Source: a virus
Length of the DNA stretch: 59,189 bases
Strand: one strand, 5' to 3'
Virus record (IMG/VR): IMGVR_UViG_3300044984_002334
Span: 1-59,189 of that record
Part shown: positions 1 through 8,700 of the stretch, piece by piece
Layout: each line of letters begins with the position of its first letter
How positions within the stretch are numbered: the stretch's first letter is position 1
Translations under genes and position numbers: made by a program
Notes under the pieces: generated by a model
What the model saw: the letters and a program-made list of their open reading frames with translations, nothing else
Told to the model about the DNA's origin: nothing
Database searches by the model: none

Positions 1-147
1 GATGACAGCACAGATGAAGTTATATTCAACGAAGTGAAAAGCTTCTTGAAGAAGGCACGAGCAGGACAGATGTTTAGCACCAGAGATAACGACTGTATTG
101 TCGTAAATACAATTTTCAAATCAAAAACAGAAGATAACGAGAATTAG
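1..147 (+). CDS. C-terminal end of an unknown protein (partial)
   Basis: The window opens inside a reading frame that ends at a TAG stop at 145-147, leaving 48 codons. The visible tail is charged (many Lys, Asp, Glu), contains a short stretch FLKKARAGQMFS and ends KTEDNEN. No domain can be named from it. It lies 11 bases upstream of the primase gene on the same strand, so it is probably part of the same replication operon. The TAG stop matters because some crAss-like phages read TAG as glutamine; its use here directly before another start argues for the standard code. Confidence 0.6.
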   Translation, partial: DDSTDEVIFNEVKSFLKKARAGQMFSTRDNDCIVVNTIFKSKTEDNEN

Positions 148-158
148 AATAAGAGAAA

Positions 159-1124
159 ATGTTTGACTCCGATTTTGACCCATTCAGATTTATCCTAGAG
201 AACCAAGAATCCATTATAGAACACTTCTTCAATATTAAACTTGACGGTAAGAATATTATTTGCTTGTTTAGGGAAGACAAAAACCCAACTTGTGGATTTT
301 ATTATGCTAAAACTGGTAGGCTCTACTACCACGATTTTAAGACTGGAGATAACTTTGATGCTGTGGGAATGGTGATGAACTTGAAAAAGATTAATCGTTC
401 CCAAGCATTAAAATTAATATTAGATAATAAACAAAGATATACTAAGAAAGAAAAGAAAGCAGTGGAAGAAAGAATTTATTCCTACTTAGAACACGAAAAC
501 TTTTCGTACTTTGAGAAATATTATATAAGTAAGAGAACTTTAAATTACTTTAGAGTAAAAGCAATTAAAACGCTGTATATCAATGGTAATGTATACAAGA
601 GATGGAGAGATTTAAACCCAATTTTTAGTTACGGGTATTCTTCTAAGCGACAAAAGTTCTATCGACCAATAACTAAAAATGATGATAAATGGTTTGGAGA
701 TTCTAACCATGATGACGTATTCGGATTAGAACGCTTGCCTTGGGTAGGGCAAACAGTCATTATTACCTCCTCCGCTAAAGATACGATGGTACTTAAAGAG
801 CTTGGCTTCAATGCTATTAACTTTGACTCCGAAACTATCTCTTTACGAAACACTACTATTAAGTCCACTCTCTCGTCTCTTAAACGGAGATTCAAGTATC
901 TATTTGTATATATGGATAATGATGCTGCAGGACTAGCTACTAACAAGAAAATATCCGAATTTATAGGAGCTATGCCTTTAGTCAATCCTTACTCATTTAA
1001 AGATGTATCTGACCACTGCAAGCATTACGGATTAAAAACCACAAAACGTATGGTAGAGAAAATGATATCTAAACAAGTGAGAAACTATGTCATTCCAAAC
1101 GTCACATTCGATGTCCCATTTTAA
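159..1124 (+). CDS. DnaG/TOPRIM-type DNA primase
   Basis: A 321-aa protein with the layout of phage DnaG-like primases. The N-terminus has a CHC2-like region (CLFREDKNPTCGFYY, residues 35-49; LYYHDF and TGDNFD after it), which in this family helps bind template DNA. A TOPRIM core follows: strand VIITSSAKDTM (about 200-210), then FVYMDNDAAG (249-258), whose D253 and D255 would bind metal. The acidic residue normally at the end of the first TOPRIM strand is absent (Ser-Ser-Ala-Lys-Asp instead). That form occurs in related phage TOPRIM proteins, but it leaves catalysis less certain. It is the first complete gene of the plus-strand block and is followed by the glycosylase and nucleases, consistent with a role in replication priming. 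A non-catalytic primase relative is possible. Confidence 0.75.
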   Translation: MFDSDFDPFRFILENQESIIEHFFNIKLDGKNIICLFREDKNPTCGFYYAKTGRLYYHDFKTGDNFDAVGMVMNLKKINRSQALKLILDNKQRYTKKEKKAVEERIYSYLEHENFSYFEKYYISKRTLNYFRVKAIKTLYINGNVYKRWRDLNPIFSYGYSSKRQKFYRPITKNDDKWFGDSNHDDVFGLERLPWVGQTVIITSSAKDTMVLKELGFNAINFDSETISLRNTTIKSTLSSLKRRFKYLFVYMDNDAAGLATNKKISEFIGAMPLVNPYSFKDVSDHCKHYGLKTTKRMVEKMISKQVRNYVIPNVTFDVPF

Positions 1125-1140
1125 TTATAATAAACTACGC

Positions 1141-1839
1141 ATGACAAAAACAGAAATATTAATAGATAGAAATATCATATCTCCGGATTGGGCTGAAGCA
1201 ATACCAGAAGCATTTACTTATTTCTACGATAACATCGCTCCCGAGATAAAAACAAAAGCCCAAAAAGCTCCAGTATACCCAGAAGCACTCAGTATATTCC
1301 GTGCGTTTAAAGAATGTTCAGAAGATAAGGTAAAAGTAGTTATCATTGGACAGGATCCATACCATGATGGTAGCGCAATAGGAGTGTGTTTCGATAATCC
1401 TGTAAAAAGTAAAAAGGTTTCCCCGTCTTTACGGAACATCTTAATAGAGTTAGAAAGTGATTTAAATGGCTACTTAGAAGGTATAAAAAGAAAAGTTTCT
1501 TCTTCTTATTTAGAACACTTGCCAGCACAAGGAGTATTGCTACTAAATACAGCACTAAGTGTAGAACATGGCAAACCAAACTCTCACTCTGAACTTTGGG
1601 CACCATTTACTAAACAGATCATAGAACACTTGAATACTAAAAATGATATCATTTGGGTAATGTGGGGAAATTATGCAAAAAGCTACAAGAAAGTGATAAC
1701 GAACACAACTCATCATTTTATTGAGGGCGCACACCCATCTCCACTCAGTGCAAATCGAGCTGGATTCTTTGGTGGTAAATACTTCTCTAAAACAAATGAG
1801 ATTCTCAAATCACTCAAAAAGAAAGAAATTGTATGGTGA
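1141..1839 (+). CDS. ung: family-1 uracil-DNA glycosylase
   Basis: The enzyme removes uracil from DNA as the first step of base-excision repair. From the chosen start the protein has 232 residues, the usual family-1 size. The water-activating motif GQDPYH is at residues 70-75, with catalytic D72. The DNA-intercalating motif HPSPLSANRAGFFGG begins near residue 198 with the expected His. Both hallmarks are intact, so it is probably active. An earlier ATG at 1087 lies inside the primase gene. The ATG at 1141 falls 16 bases after the primase stop and gives the normal family N-terminus, so it is preferred. Several crAss-like phages carry such a gene. Its presence suggests this phage uses thymine DNA and benefits from removing deaminated cytosine. 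Confidence 0.93.
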   Translation: MTKTEILIDRNIISPDWAEAIPEAFTYFYDNIAPEIKTKAQKAPVYPEALSIFRAFKECSEDKVKVVIIGQDPYHDGSAIGVCFDNPVKSKKVSPSLRNILIELESDLNGYLEGIKRKVSSSYLEHLPAQGVLLLNTALSVEHGKPNSHSELWAPFTKQIIEHLNTKNDIIWVMWGNYAKSYKKVITNTTHHFIEGAHPSPLSANRAGFFGGKYFSKTNEILKSLKKKEIVW

Positions 1840-2117
1840 TATGTATAATACCTTGGTATTTAGCAGTTGGTGTCATGGCGCTAACTATAATCTTTGCTTG
1901 GTGGGCAACTAAACCAAAGAAATATGAATATGATCTAACTCAGATCACAGAAGTAGATGAACTTCTTCTTCGTCTAGATGAACTAAATGGAGGTTTGTAT
2001 GAAACAACTCCTATTGTATTTATCAGTATTGATGTCGTTGCAAAACTACTTTCATCTAATTGTAGTTACAACAATATGAAAAATAGTTACCCAAAACTGC
2101 AAATAAAAATAACGTAA
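1833..2117 (+). CDS. small membrane-anchored protein of unknown function
   Basis: A 94-aa protein starting 7 bases inside the end of the glycosylase gene. Residues 4-25 (CIIPWYLAVGVMALTIIFAW) form one transmembrane helix, followed by a short basic stretch (KPKK), so the remaining 70 residues probably face the cytoplasm. The soluble part has Asp/Glu/Leu-rich segments (TEVDELLLRLDEL) and no motif I recognise. Its stop overlaps the next start as TAATG, a translational coupling seen throughout this operon. Function unknown; a host-takeover or membrane-tethering role is only a guess from its position among replication genes. Confidence 0.6.
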   Translation: MVICIIPWYLAVGVMALTIIFAWWATKPKKYEYDLTQITEVDELLLRLDELNGGLYETTPIVFISIDVVAKLLSSNCSYNNMKNSYPKLQIKIT

Positions 2118-2770
2118 TGGACGTTAAAGTACGAAGACGAGGAGCAGCAAAAGAGATAATCGTAGATGGTGTTAAGTATAAGTCTCTGTTAGAAGGAGCA
2201 GCTGCTACACTACTTAAAGAAGCAGGCCTTGAGTTTAAATACGAACCGACTAAGTACGTTCTCTTAGAAGGATTTAAAGGCCAAAACTTTTGCGTAGAAG
2301 AAGACAAATTATCCCCTACTAATATACAGGTAACATATACGCCTGACTTTGTAGGGCCGTATTGGATAATGGAGACTAAAGGAATGAAGACTCCTGACTT
2401 TATGATTAAGTGGAAGTTCTTCAAGCAGAAACTTGAGGAAGAAGGTGATAAGAAGATATTATTCATGCCGCGAAACAAAAAACAGATTATGGGCGCCATA
2501 AAGAAGATCAAGAACTTACGAGTGTTTCAAGAGTGCTTCATGATGATTGATGTGAGAATCGCTTATATCAATAAGTTGATACGAGAGGATAAGATATTTG
2601 CAGAGCGTATGAATGAAGACTATGCAACTGAGGAGCAGCGTAATACTCTAATGAAAGCTCACATGGATAACACTCTTACTTATGATGAAGCAGAAGAGCT
2701 TATTTACGAAGCATTCCCTGTTATGAGTAGCAGATTAACAAAACTTGAAAAATTAATTTCAGCAATATGA
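2117..2770 (+). CDS. PD-(D/E)XK phage endonuclease (DUF1064/T7 endonuclease I-like)
   Basis: A 217-aa protein with the ordered residues of small phage restriction-fold nucleases: E26 in the first helix (SLLEGAAATLL), YE at 42-43, YTPDF (74-78, metal-binding D77) and METKG (85-89, E86 and K88). Together these form the E-PD-(E)xK active site that holds Mg2+ and cuts DNA. Family members cut branched or flap DNA or process recombination intermediates. The 120-residue C-terminal part is helical and charged with no further motif. The start overlaps the previous stop by one base, and the stop overlaps the next start by four (ATGA). The exact substrate cannot be told from sequence. Confidence 0.75.
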   Translation: MDVKVRRRGAAKEIIVDGVKYKSLLEGAAATLLKEAGLEFKYEPTKYVLLEGFKGQNFCVEEDKLSPTNIQVTYTPDFVGPYWIMETKGMKTPDFMIKWKFFKQKLEEEGDKKILFMPRNKKQIMGAIKKIKNLRVFQECFMMIDVRIAYINKLIREDKIFAERMNEDYATEEQRNTLMKAHMDNTLTYDEAEELIYEAFPVMSSRLTKLEKLISAI

Positions 2771-3132
2771 AACAAGAAACATTAGAAGCTATCATGGAGA
2801 GAGAAGCTTTATGGGAGCTAGAAATAAGTATAAAGAACAACTGGTCACGTACAGAATTTGATAGTATTGATAATGCTATACTAGACAAGCTTAGAGAATC
2901 GCATTCAGAAGAAGCTATGGCTGAAGCTAGAATGTATCATCTTGTTTGTATAACAAAAAGCACGGTAGCTTTAAAAGCTGGTGAACAGACAAGTTTCATT
3001 GTATTACAAGATAACGAAACTGAAGCAATAGCTAGTTATGGAACCATAGTCGATACTGCAAATAGCAGCACAATGACGGCTTACGAAACACCTAAGCAAG
3101 TAAAAGAAGTAATTACATACAAAGAAATTTAG
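2767..3132 (+). CDS. hypothetical protein
   Basis: A 121-aa protein beginning on an ATGA overlap with the nuclease gene. The first 70 residues are rich in Glu, Leu and Arg and predicted helical. The C-terminal half carries beta-like, Thr-rich segments (TSFIVLQDNETEAIASYG). No signal peptide, membrane span, Cys cluster or known catalytic motif is visible. Its place between nuclease genes suggests a small accessory protein of the replication/recombination cluster, but I cannot assign a function. Confidence 0.55.
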   Translation: MKQETLEAIMEREALWELEISIKNNWSRTEFDSIDNAILDKLRESHSEEAMAEARMYHLVCITKSTVALKAGEQTSFIVLQDNETEAIASYGTIVDTANSSTMTAYETPKQVKEVITYKEI

Positions 3133-3136
3133 AAAA

Positions 3137-3610
3137 ATGGCAAACTTGACAAAAGACGAAGTAAATGTTCTTGCACAAAGAGCATATGATATTAAAGCAG
3201 CAGAGATAGTTCTTCATAATGAAGCTATCAAAGAATCTGAAAAATATAAAGAGTTTGTAAAAGATGTAGAACGCAAGCATATTTTAAAGTTAATTAAAGA
3301 CCGAGAAGAAATACAAGAACAGCACGCTGAAATGGTGGCTACAGGACTTGCTAAACTTGAAGTTCTACGACAAGAAATTAATGATCTTGATAAAGACCAA
3401 GAATATATCAATCATAGGTGGGGAATCCCTTCTTATGAAGCTGTAAAGAATCAAATCGTCGCTAACGAAGGTAAAGTGTTGTTCCCAACTAAGCACATTA
3501 GAAATAATGAGCGATTTGAAAACAAACTTAAGTCAGTAGCGGTAATGAACAAAACTAAGACACCAACAGAAGTGTTAGAGATATTACTAACAGTTAACGA
3601 AGATGAATAA
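3137..3610 (+). CDS. hypothetical coiled-coil protein
   Basis: A 157-aa soluble protein. Residues 1-95 are strongly helical and charged (many Lys/Glu with heptad-spaced Leu, Val and Ile, e.g. LAKLEVLRQEINDLDKDQEY), so a coiled coil is likely. The rest contains a short WGIPSYEAVKNQIV segment and a basic stretch. No nucleotide-binding or catalytic motif is seen. It follows the preceding stop by 4 bases and overlaps the next gene by 8. It could be a DNA- or protein-binding adaptor; this is inference from shape only. Confidence 0.55.
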   Translation: MANLTKDEVNVLAQRAYDIKAAEIVLHNEAIKESEKYKEFVKDVERKHILKLIKDREEIQEQHAEMVATGLAKLEVLRQEINDLDKDQEYINHRWGIPSYEAVKNQIVANEGKVLFPTKHIRNNERFENKLKSVAVMNKTKTPTEVLEILLTVNEDE

Positions 3611-3869
3611 AAAGACAGAAAACTTGTACAAAGAGCTTGAAGAGTTAGTCCCACTATACGTTAAATATATATTCTTAGGGCAGATCTTAGGTACAAAAGA
3701 AAGAGATATTATAGATCGCTACTCAGGTTTAGGCTTTACTGCTGAAGAACTTGAAGCTGCTTCTAAAGAAGTGTATGCTAAGTTAGTTGAAAAAGAAGCA
3801 ATACCACCATTACCAGAAATCACGGAAGTACTCCCAGGATCTAACTCAGAATTAATTACAGAACTATGA
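3603..3869 (+). CDS. hypothetical small acidic protein
   Basis: An 88-aa protein with a helical N-terminal half (NLYKELEELVPLYVKYIFLG), a middle segment RDIIDRYSGLGFTAEELEAASKEVY, and a Pro/Glu-rich end. The phrase GFTAEELEAA resembles a short helix-turn element but is not enough to call a DNA-binding domain. It overlaps the coiled-coil gene upstream by 8 bases, and its TGA stop overlaps the ATG of the 44-codon gene that follows. Function unknown. Confidence 0.5.
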   Translation: MNKKTENLYKELEELVPLYVKYIFLGQILGTKERDIIDRYSGLGFTAEELEAASKEVYAKLVEKEAIPPLPEITEVLPGSNSELITEL

Positions 3870-4000
3870 TAGCATTAGCAGCAATATTAGGAATTTTTGG
3901 ATTGTGTTTTCTCTTCGGGGAAGTTAAATTAAGCGTCACTTATAACGCTAAGACACGTGTATATACAAACAAGAGAACAGATGAAAAACTGCAAGAATAA
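3866..4000 (+). CDS. 44-aa single-span membrane peptide
   Basis: A short frame of 44 codons whose ATG overlaps the preceding stop (ATGA) and whose TAA overlaps the following ATG (TAATG). Such overlaps on both sides are strong evidence that it is translated. The first 19 residues (MIALAAILGIFGLCFLFGE) are hydrophobic and would make one membrane helix. The remaining 25 are basic and polar (VKLSVTYNAKTRVYTNKR). No cleavage site is obvious, so it is more likely an anchored than a secreted peptide. Function unknown; small phage membrane peptides often act in superinfection exclusion or lysis control, but nothing here shows that. Confidence 0.6.
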   Translation: MIALAAILGIFGLCFLFGEVKLSVTYNAKTRVYTNKRTDEKLQE

Positions 4001-5055
4001 TGGATACTAAAATAACGGATTACTTTAAGAGCAAGAGGGTGAGTAACTCTATGTTAAGTGGATTACACAATCCTCGATGGATAAAAATCAAGTTTAACAA
4101 CCCAGACACAGAAGATGAAGATCGAAAAGCATTTCGTATTGGCGGTGCCTTGGACTGCCTTCTCACTTCACCAGATCGTTGGGAAAATGATTACCATGTA
4201 AGTGATGCTATACGCCCATCAGGATACATGGGGAAATTTGTAGAGCATCTACCATGCGGACTCGACGAATCATCCGCATCTGAACTCTATCAAGTGGGAT
4301 ATGAAAAGTCCGGGTATAAAATGAAGATAGAACGTGTTATCGAAAACATGTGGAAGAATGAAGAAACAGCTAAATATTATAGGTCTGTATGCGAAGTTAC
4401 TGGAAAAGTAATCATAAGTAAAGATGAATATGAGTTAGTATTGAAATGTAAGGACCTGATTCTCGCTAATGAATTTACCCACCCCTACTTTGTTACTTGG
4501 GATGATTGGATGGATAACCATATAGAACTAATACACCAATACCCTATCTACTTTGATTATAACGGGTTTGAATGTAAAGGGTTGCTAGACGGCATACGAA
4601 TTGATCACAAGGAAAAGAAGATATACCCATTTGATTTGAAGACTACCTCAGGAGGTGTTTATAACTTTCATGAGAGTTTCTTAAAGTGGGGATATTACAG
4701 ACAATGCGCTTTTTACGAGCAAGCAATGCTTACTGATGAGCTAATTAGCAACTTAGTAGCAGATGGCTACACTATTGAAGATTTTGTATTTGTAGTTGTA
4801 GACTCTAAGCTAAGCTCATCGCAAGCTGCAGTGATCTATAAAACAAGTAAAAGGGATAGAGAGTGTGGTTTAACAGGTTGTTACGTAGGAAATAAGTATT
4901 ATAAAGGAATCAATGAATTAATGGAGGAACTTAGGTTCCATATCGAAACGGATTACTGGGACCTTCCTAAAGACGTGTACCTTAGTAACGGTGTAATTAA
5001 ACTAGACGTATTTAATGACGCAGAAAAGCAGATCGTTCATTCTCCCGATGCTTAA
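4000..5055 (+). CDS. RecE/Cas4-like PD-(D/E)XK exonuclease
   Basis: A 351-aa protein resembling the exonuclease VIII/YqaJ/Cas4 branch of the PD-(D/E)XK fold. Visible elements are an N-terminal 'SNSMLSGLHNPRW' entry helix (residues 15-27), a GGALDCLL helix (48-55) where the family has GxxxH/D, a metal-binding aspartate in KGLLDGI (D197), PFDLKTT (210-216) giving the D-x-K pair, and YYRQCAFYEQ (232-241) matching the conserved Y-x-x-Q helix. Such enzymes resect duplex ends to make single strands for recombination. No annealase is visible beside it. The start overlaps the 44-codon gene's stop, and the stop overlaps the next ATG by 8 bases. Confidence 0.78.
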   Translation: MDTKITDYFKSKRVSNSMLSGLHNPRWIKIKFNNPDTEDEDRKAFRIGGALDCLLTSPDRWENDYHVSDAIRPSGYMGKFVEHLPCGLDESSASELYQVGYEKSGYKMKIERVIENMWKNEETAKYYRSVCEVTGKVIISKDEYELVLKCKDLILANEFTHPYFVTWDDWMDNHIELIHQYPIYFDYNGFECKGLLDGIRIDHKEKKIYPFDLKTTSGGVYNFHESFLKWGYYRQCAFYEQAMLTDELISNLVADGYTIEDFVFVVVDSKLSSSQAAVIYKTSKRDRECGLTGCYVGNKYYKGINELMEELRFHIETDYWDLPKDVYLSNGVIKLDVFNDAEKQIVHSPDA

Positions 5056-5533
5056 ATTGGGAGTACCGCAGAACTACATTATCAACACCTACTTAGGTAA
5101 CTCAGAATATGAAAGTAACGAGGATTGGGGAAATTTCTTTTACGTAGAATTACGTGAGGACACCCCCACTATCTTACTGTCTAAAGCAAGAATTAATGAA
5201 GCATACCAACATGAATACGATACCTTAACAGGATCTATCATGCTAATATTTAGAATATCGGACTACCAAAAAGACCACATAGTTACTCCTTTTATTAAAG
5301 GCAAGTACTCTGAAATTGATCGCGCTTATGTTCGAGAACACTTCTCTCAATATATACAAGGCCAGCTATCATTCGATTATAGAATCCTCACCAAAGATAA
5401 ATATACCCCCTCAAGATTTATCCTTATCCGAGATTACTGGAAACGTCAGATTGGAATAGCGCTTCCTGAAGATGCTGAGATCTGGAGTATCCCGAGTAAG
5501 GAAGATGAAATATATTTGCACTTATCACTTTAA
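5048..5533 (+). CDS. hypothetical protein
   Basis: A 161-aa soluble protein from the ATG at 5048, which overlaps the exonuclease stop as ATGCTTAA. An alternative ATG at 5015 would extend it by 11 residues deeper into the upstream gene, and I consider it less likely. The sequence is mixed alpha/beta with many aromatic residues (NFFYVELRED, RDYWKRQIGIALPEDAEIW) and no recognisable motif, signal or membrane span. It is the second-to-last gene before the converging terminator. Function unknown. Confidence 0.55.
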   Translation: MLKLGVPQNYIINTYLGNSEYESNEDWGNFFYVELREDTPTILLSKARINEAYQHEYDTLTGSIMLIFRISDYQKDHIVTPFIKGKYSEIDRAYVREHFSQYIQGQLSFDYRILTKDKYTPSRFILIRDYWKRQIGIALPEDAEIWSIPSKEDEIYLHLSL

Positions 5534-5545
5534 ATTTTATATAAC

Positions 5546-5704
5546 ATGCGTTCTAAAAAAGGTCAGCTCACTAACACACAGATGAAGAATTCACTTAAAG
5601 CACAAGGCTTTACTAACACTAAGAAATCCTCATTGGGTTTTCAAAAGTGGGTACACGCAGATGGAAAGACTCTATTAGTAAATGGAATTCAGATCCTTAA
5701 GTAA
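5546..5704 (+). CDS. small basic protein, faintly HicA-like
   Basis: A 52-codon frame between the preceding gene and the terminator, starting 12 bases after the last stop. The protein is basic. It has a helix NTQMKNSLKAQGF, a turn NTKKSSLG, then strands FQKWVHADGKTLLVNGI. The order helix-GF-(K/R)-x-S-strand-'H-x-D-G-K-x-x-x-V' resembles the small HicA RNA-binding fold, but the catalytic His of the GSH motif is not present and no HicB partner lies nearby. I therefore call it only a small basic, possibly RNA-binding protein. It is the last gene of the plus-strand operon. Confidence 0.5.
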   Translation: MRSKKGQLTNTQMKNSLKAQGFTNTKKSSLGFQKWVHADGKTLLVNGIQILK

Positions 5705-5724
5705 ATAATCGAGATTAAACACAA

Positions 5725-5763
5725 AAGGGGGTACTTCGCTATGAAGTACCCCCTTATTTTTTT
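5725..5763. terminator. intrinsic terminator between convergent operons
   Basis: A perfect 13-bp inverted repeat (arms 5725-5737 and 5743-5755, loop GCTAT) is followed on the plus strand by seven T residues (5757-5763). On the minus strand the hairpin is followed by TTTTGTGTTT, a weaker U-rich tail. It sits 20 bases after the last plus-strand stop and 8 bases before the stop of the last minus-strand gene. It therefore probably ends transcription from both directions. Confidence 0.9.
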
Positions 5764-5771
5764 CCTAACGC

Positions 5772-8700
5772 TTAATAAGTTCTCACATCCAAAAACTGTT
5801 GAAAGTAAGAATCATTTTCCATCTTAGAATATAAATCGTGATATGCAGAAATAAAAGGAATACTTCTCTGAAGATCTTTACTCCCTCGGAAATTACCGTC
5901 TCGTGTTAATGCTTTATCATCCATACCAACTGTGTACATAAGCACACTCCAAAAAAACTTAGAAGATGAATCTAACATTGCAATTGACTTCTTAGCTGTA
6001 ACTGGAGCTGAAAGATTAATCGCATTCTTAAGAATCTCTATTGGAGAAACATACGAACCAAAATCATCAGTGATCCGGTAGAACATTTTCTTAGTAGTGT
6101 CTTTATCGTCATCATCCCACATACTCTTACCTGCAAGTATCATAAAGAAGTAGAGTGCTGAAGTAATGGCAAAGTCTTTAAGATCTTCTTTCTGTTGCTC
6201 AGAAAGCTTATCCCAATCGTAAGACTCATCAAACTGAAAACCAAAGAACTCACGTATTTTAGAACCTTTATCTCCTGGAGTAGAATTTTGTATAGCTAAC
6301 CTATTAAAAAGTAAACCTAACAACATTCTCCAACGGCCTTCTACAATAGATGCATCCCACTTAAGTATCTCCTTACCGTGGATATCAACTTCCTTCTTAA
6401 AAAAGCCTTCTCCTTGTCTCGTTCCACGCGATGCCCAAACATTTTTAAGTATTGAAGGAAGATAACGTTTTAACTGCATCATAAGTTCACCAAGTATATA
6501 ATACTCAGCAGCTACTCTTTCATCTAACCTATAACCTCCATGAATCTTCTCATAAAGAAATTTCATAGCATTTACTTCTTCTATTTCTAAGCCCAGTACT
6601 TCCTTATACGAAGGTTTGTCTGAGAAATTAGAGGTGCTACGCTGCCCACGAGATCCTCCTTGGTAAGTAATATTGCCATCTACAACTTCATAAGCATCCC
6701 ACATTGAGATCTCGTTACCATTCTTATCTACAGTTTTCATAGCTTTTAGTTGCGCTATAAACATAGAAGTCGCAAGTACTTCTTCAGGTAAAGAGTGAAA
6801 AAGTGTTAAAGTTTTAGTAGTGAATAAATTATTGTTAGCTGTCAACATTTCATTCTTAGATGAGTACCAATCCACATTATCAGGCATATATCCAAATTGT
6901 TCCATGAGTAACCAACCTTTAGTGGTGCGAAAGTTACCTGTAAATGCATCTCGACCAAACATGCCAATTGCTTCAGCATATCCTTCTCGAAGATGAGAAA
7001 GACCAAAAGACGCATTGCCTACCTTAGAACCAAAAGAGTTACGAGCTGCTTCTTTAAGAGTTACAAGATTAGCAAACACAGCGTTTACAGAACCTGAAAC
7101 AGGTTTTAACCACATAGTAACTCCACTAAAATAAGATTTAACTGAACGAAGAAACTTAACTCCACTAAACTGTTTATAACCTTCTTCTGTTACTTTGCCA
7201 AACGAACGGCCACTAAAATCAATTCCTGTAGATTTCTTACCTAAAATATGAAGATTAACTGAGTCTTCTATATATGCTTCAAGTCTTGGCTTTTCTGCAC
7301 CATTTTCCATTCGCTTATTAAAGTCAAGATATAACTTAAGACCTAACCCATAAGCATAAACCTCATCCATATGAAGCTTGTAAAAGTTCTGTTTTACAAA
7401 GTTATCTAACGAAAGCTCAAGGTTCAGTGTGTAGGCTTGTTGATCCATGATATGATCATTATCTAAATACTTCATAGGAATAGCTTCACGAGAAGCATCC
7501 CACTTGTCAAACACCATTTCGTAGTAATACGTGAAAGTACGATTGTAGATAAACTTTAACGTTTCTTTAGAGAAAGTGCTGTACCTTCTAGCTACATCAT
7601 ATAACTGAGGAGCATACTTAGGAAAGAATCCTTTATAGTAAGCAAACTCAGGACGAGAAGAGTTGGAGTACTTACCATTAAACAGGTCAAGGTTGGTCAC
7701 ATTAAGTTTGCGGCCAGCGCGCTCTGTAAATGTAACTACTCGATTAGCTAGTGCAGTGTTGCCTTTAGGAATATTCTCATAGTTAGCTAACTTGTCGTTA
7801 AAGAACATCTCAACAGAGTTGTTTACAAAGTTTAAAAAGTTCTGTTGCGCCTGAGAAAAACTCTTAAACTCAGAGTCATCAGCATGATATAACCGAGTTC
7901 CTTTATATGCCCATTCGAAAAGCTTTGTGCGATCTATTCCACCTATTACTTTAGAGTACGGCTTACCTGTACGCTCTTCTATTAGCGGGTTCAGTACATC
8001 ATCAAAAGCAGCTCTCCACTTACCATGCGCTGTCCTCGCATGCTGTTTCTTTTCAGAAAGTATCGAGTAATAAGCCTTGATATAAGGATTAGTAGAAGCT
8101 GTATTAGTTCCCATCCAACGATCCATCCAACCCATATCAGTATCCCAAGACTTGAGATCCATTTCAGGATCTCTCTTTAACTCGTTAATCTCTTTAATAA
8201 GCTCAGCTATCTGCACATATCTCTCCTTACCTGAGTGCTTACCTACTGTTATGTTCTTATATAGATTAGTATCAAACATAACTAAAGATTGAAGTTCTAA
8301 CATCTTAAGTTTAAGCACTTCTCCAGCTTCCTTGTTACCATACTTGTTAGCAGAGACATAGTTATATGTGGCTGTATCAAATATAGAAGGGGAAGCTTCT
8401 AACATAGCTTTGTAAGTAGAAGGACGCTCAGCCTGTAAATACGACTTAATCATCTTAAGGTAAGCGGGTGTGTTGATGAATCGTGCAGAGTCTATCTCAT
8501 CTATATTGTAACGATTAGTTACGTGCACCACTTCCAAATTCTTAAATCGCGCTTTAGGATTGTTCAGCTTAATCATCATAGCGTATAGCATGATCTGAAG
8601 CTTAGCCTTGTTACGAGGGTTTACGAAGATATCAGCATCTCCAGCTCTTCCATATTTAAAGAAATCAAGTTCAAAGTTTCTATCAAAATGCTTACCTGTC

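Noticed and set aside
145-147. TAG read as glutamine (recoded phage)
   Set aside because: This TAG ends a frame 11 bases before the next gene, and other genes use TAA and TGA as ordinary stops.
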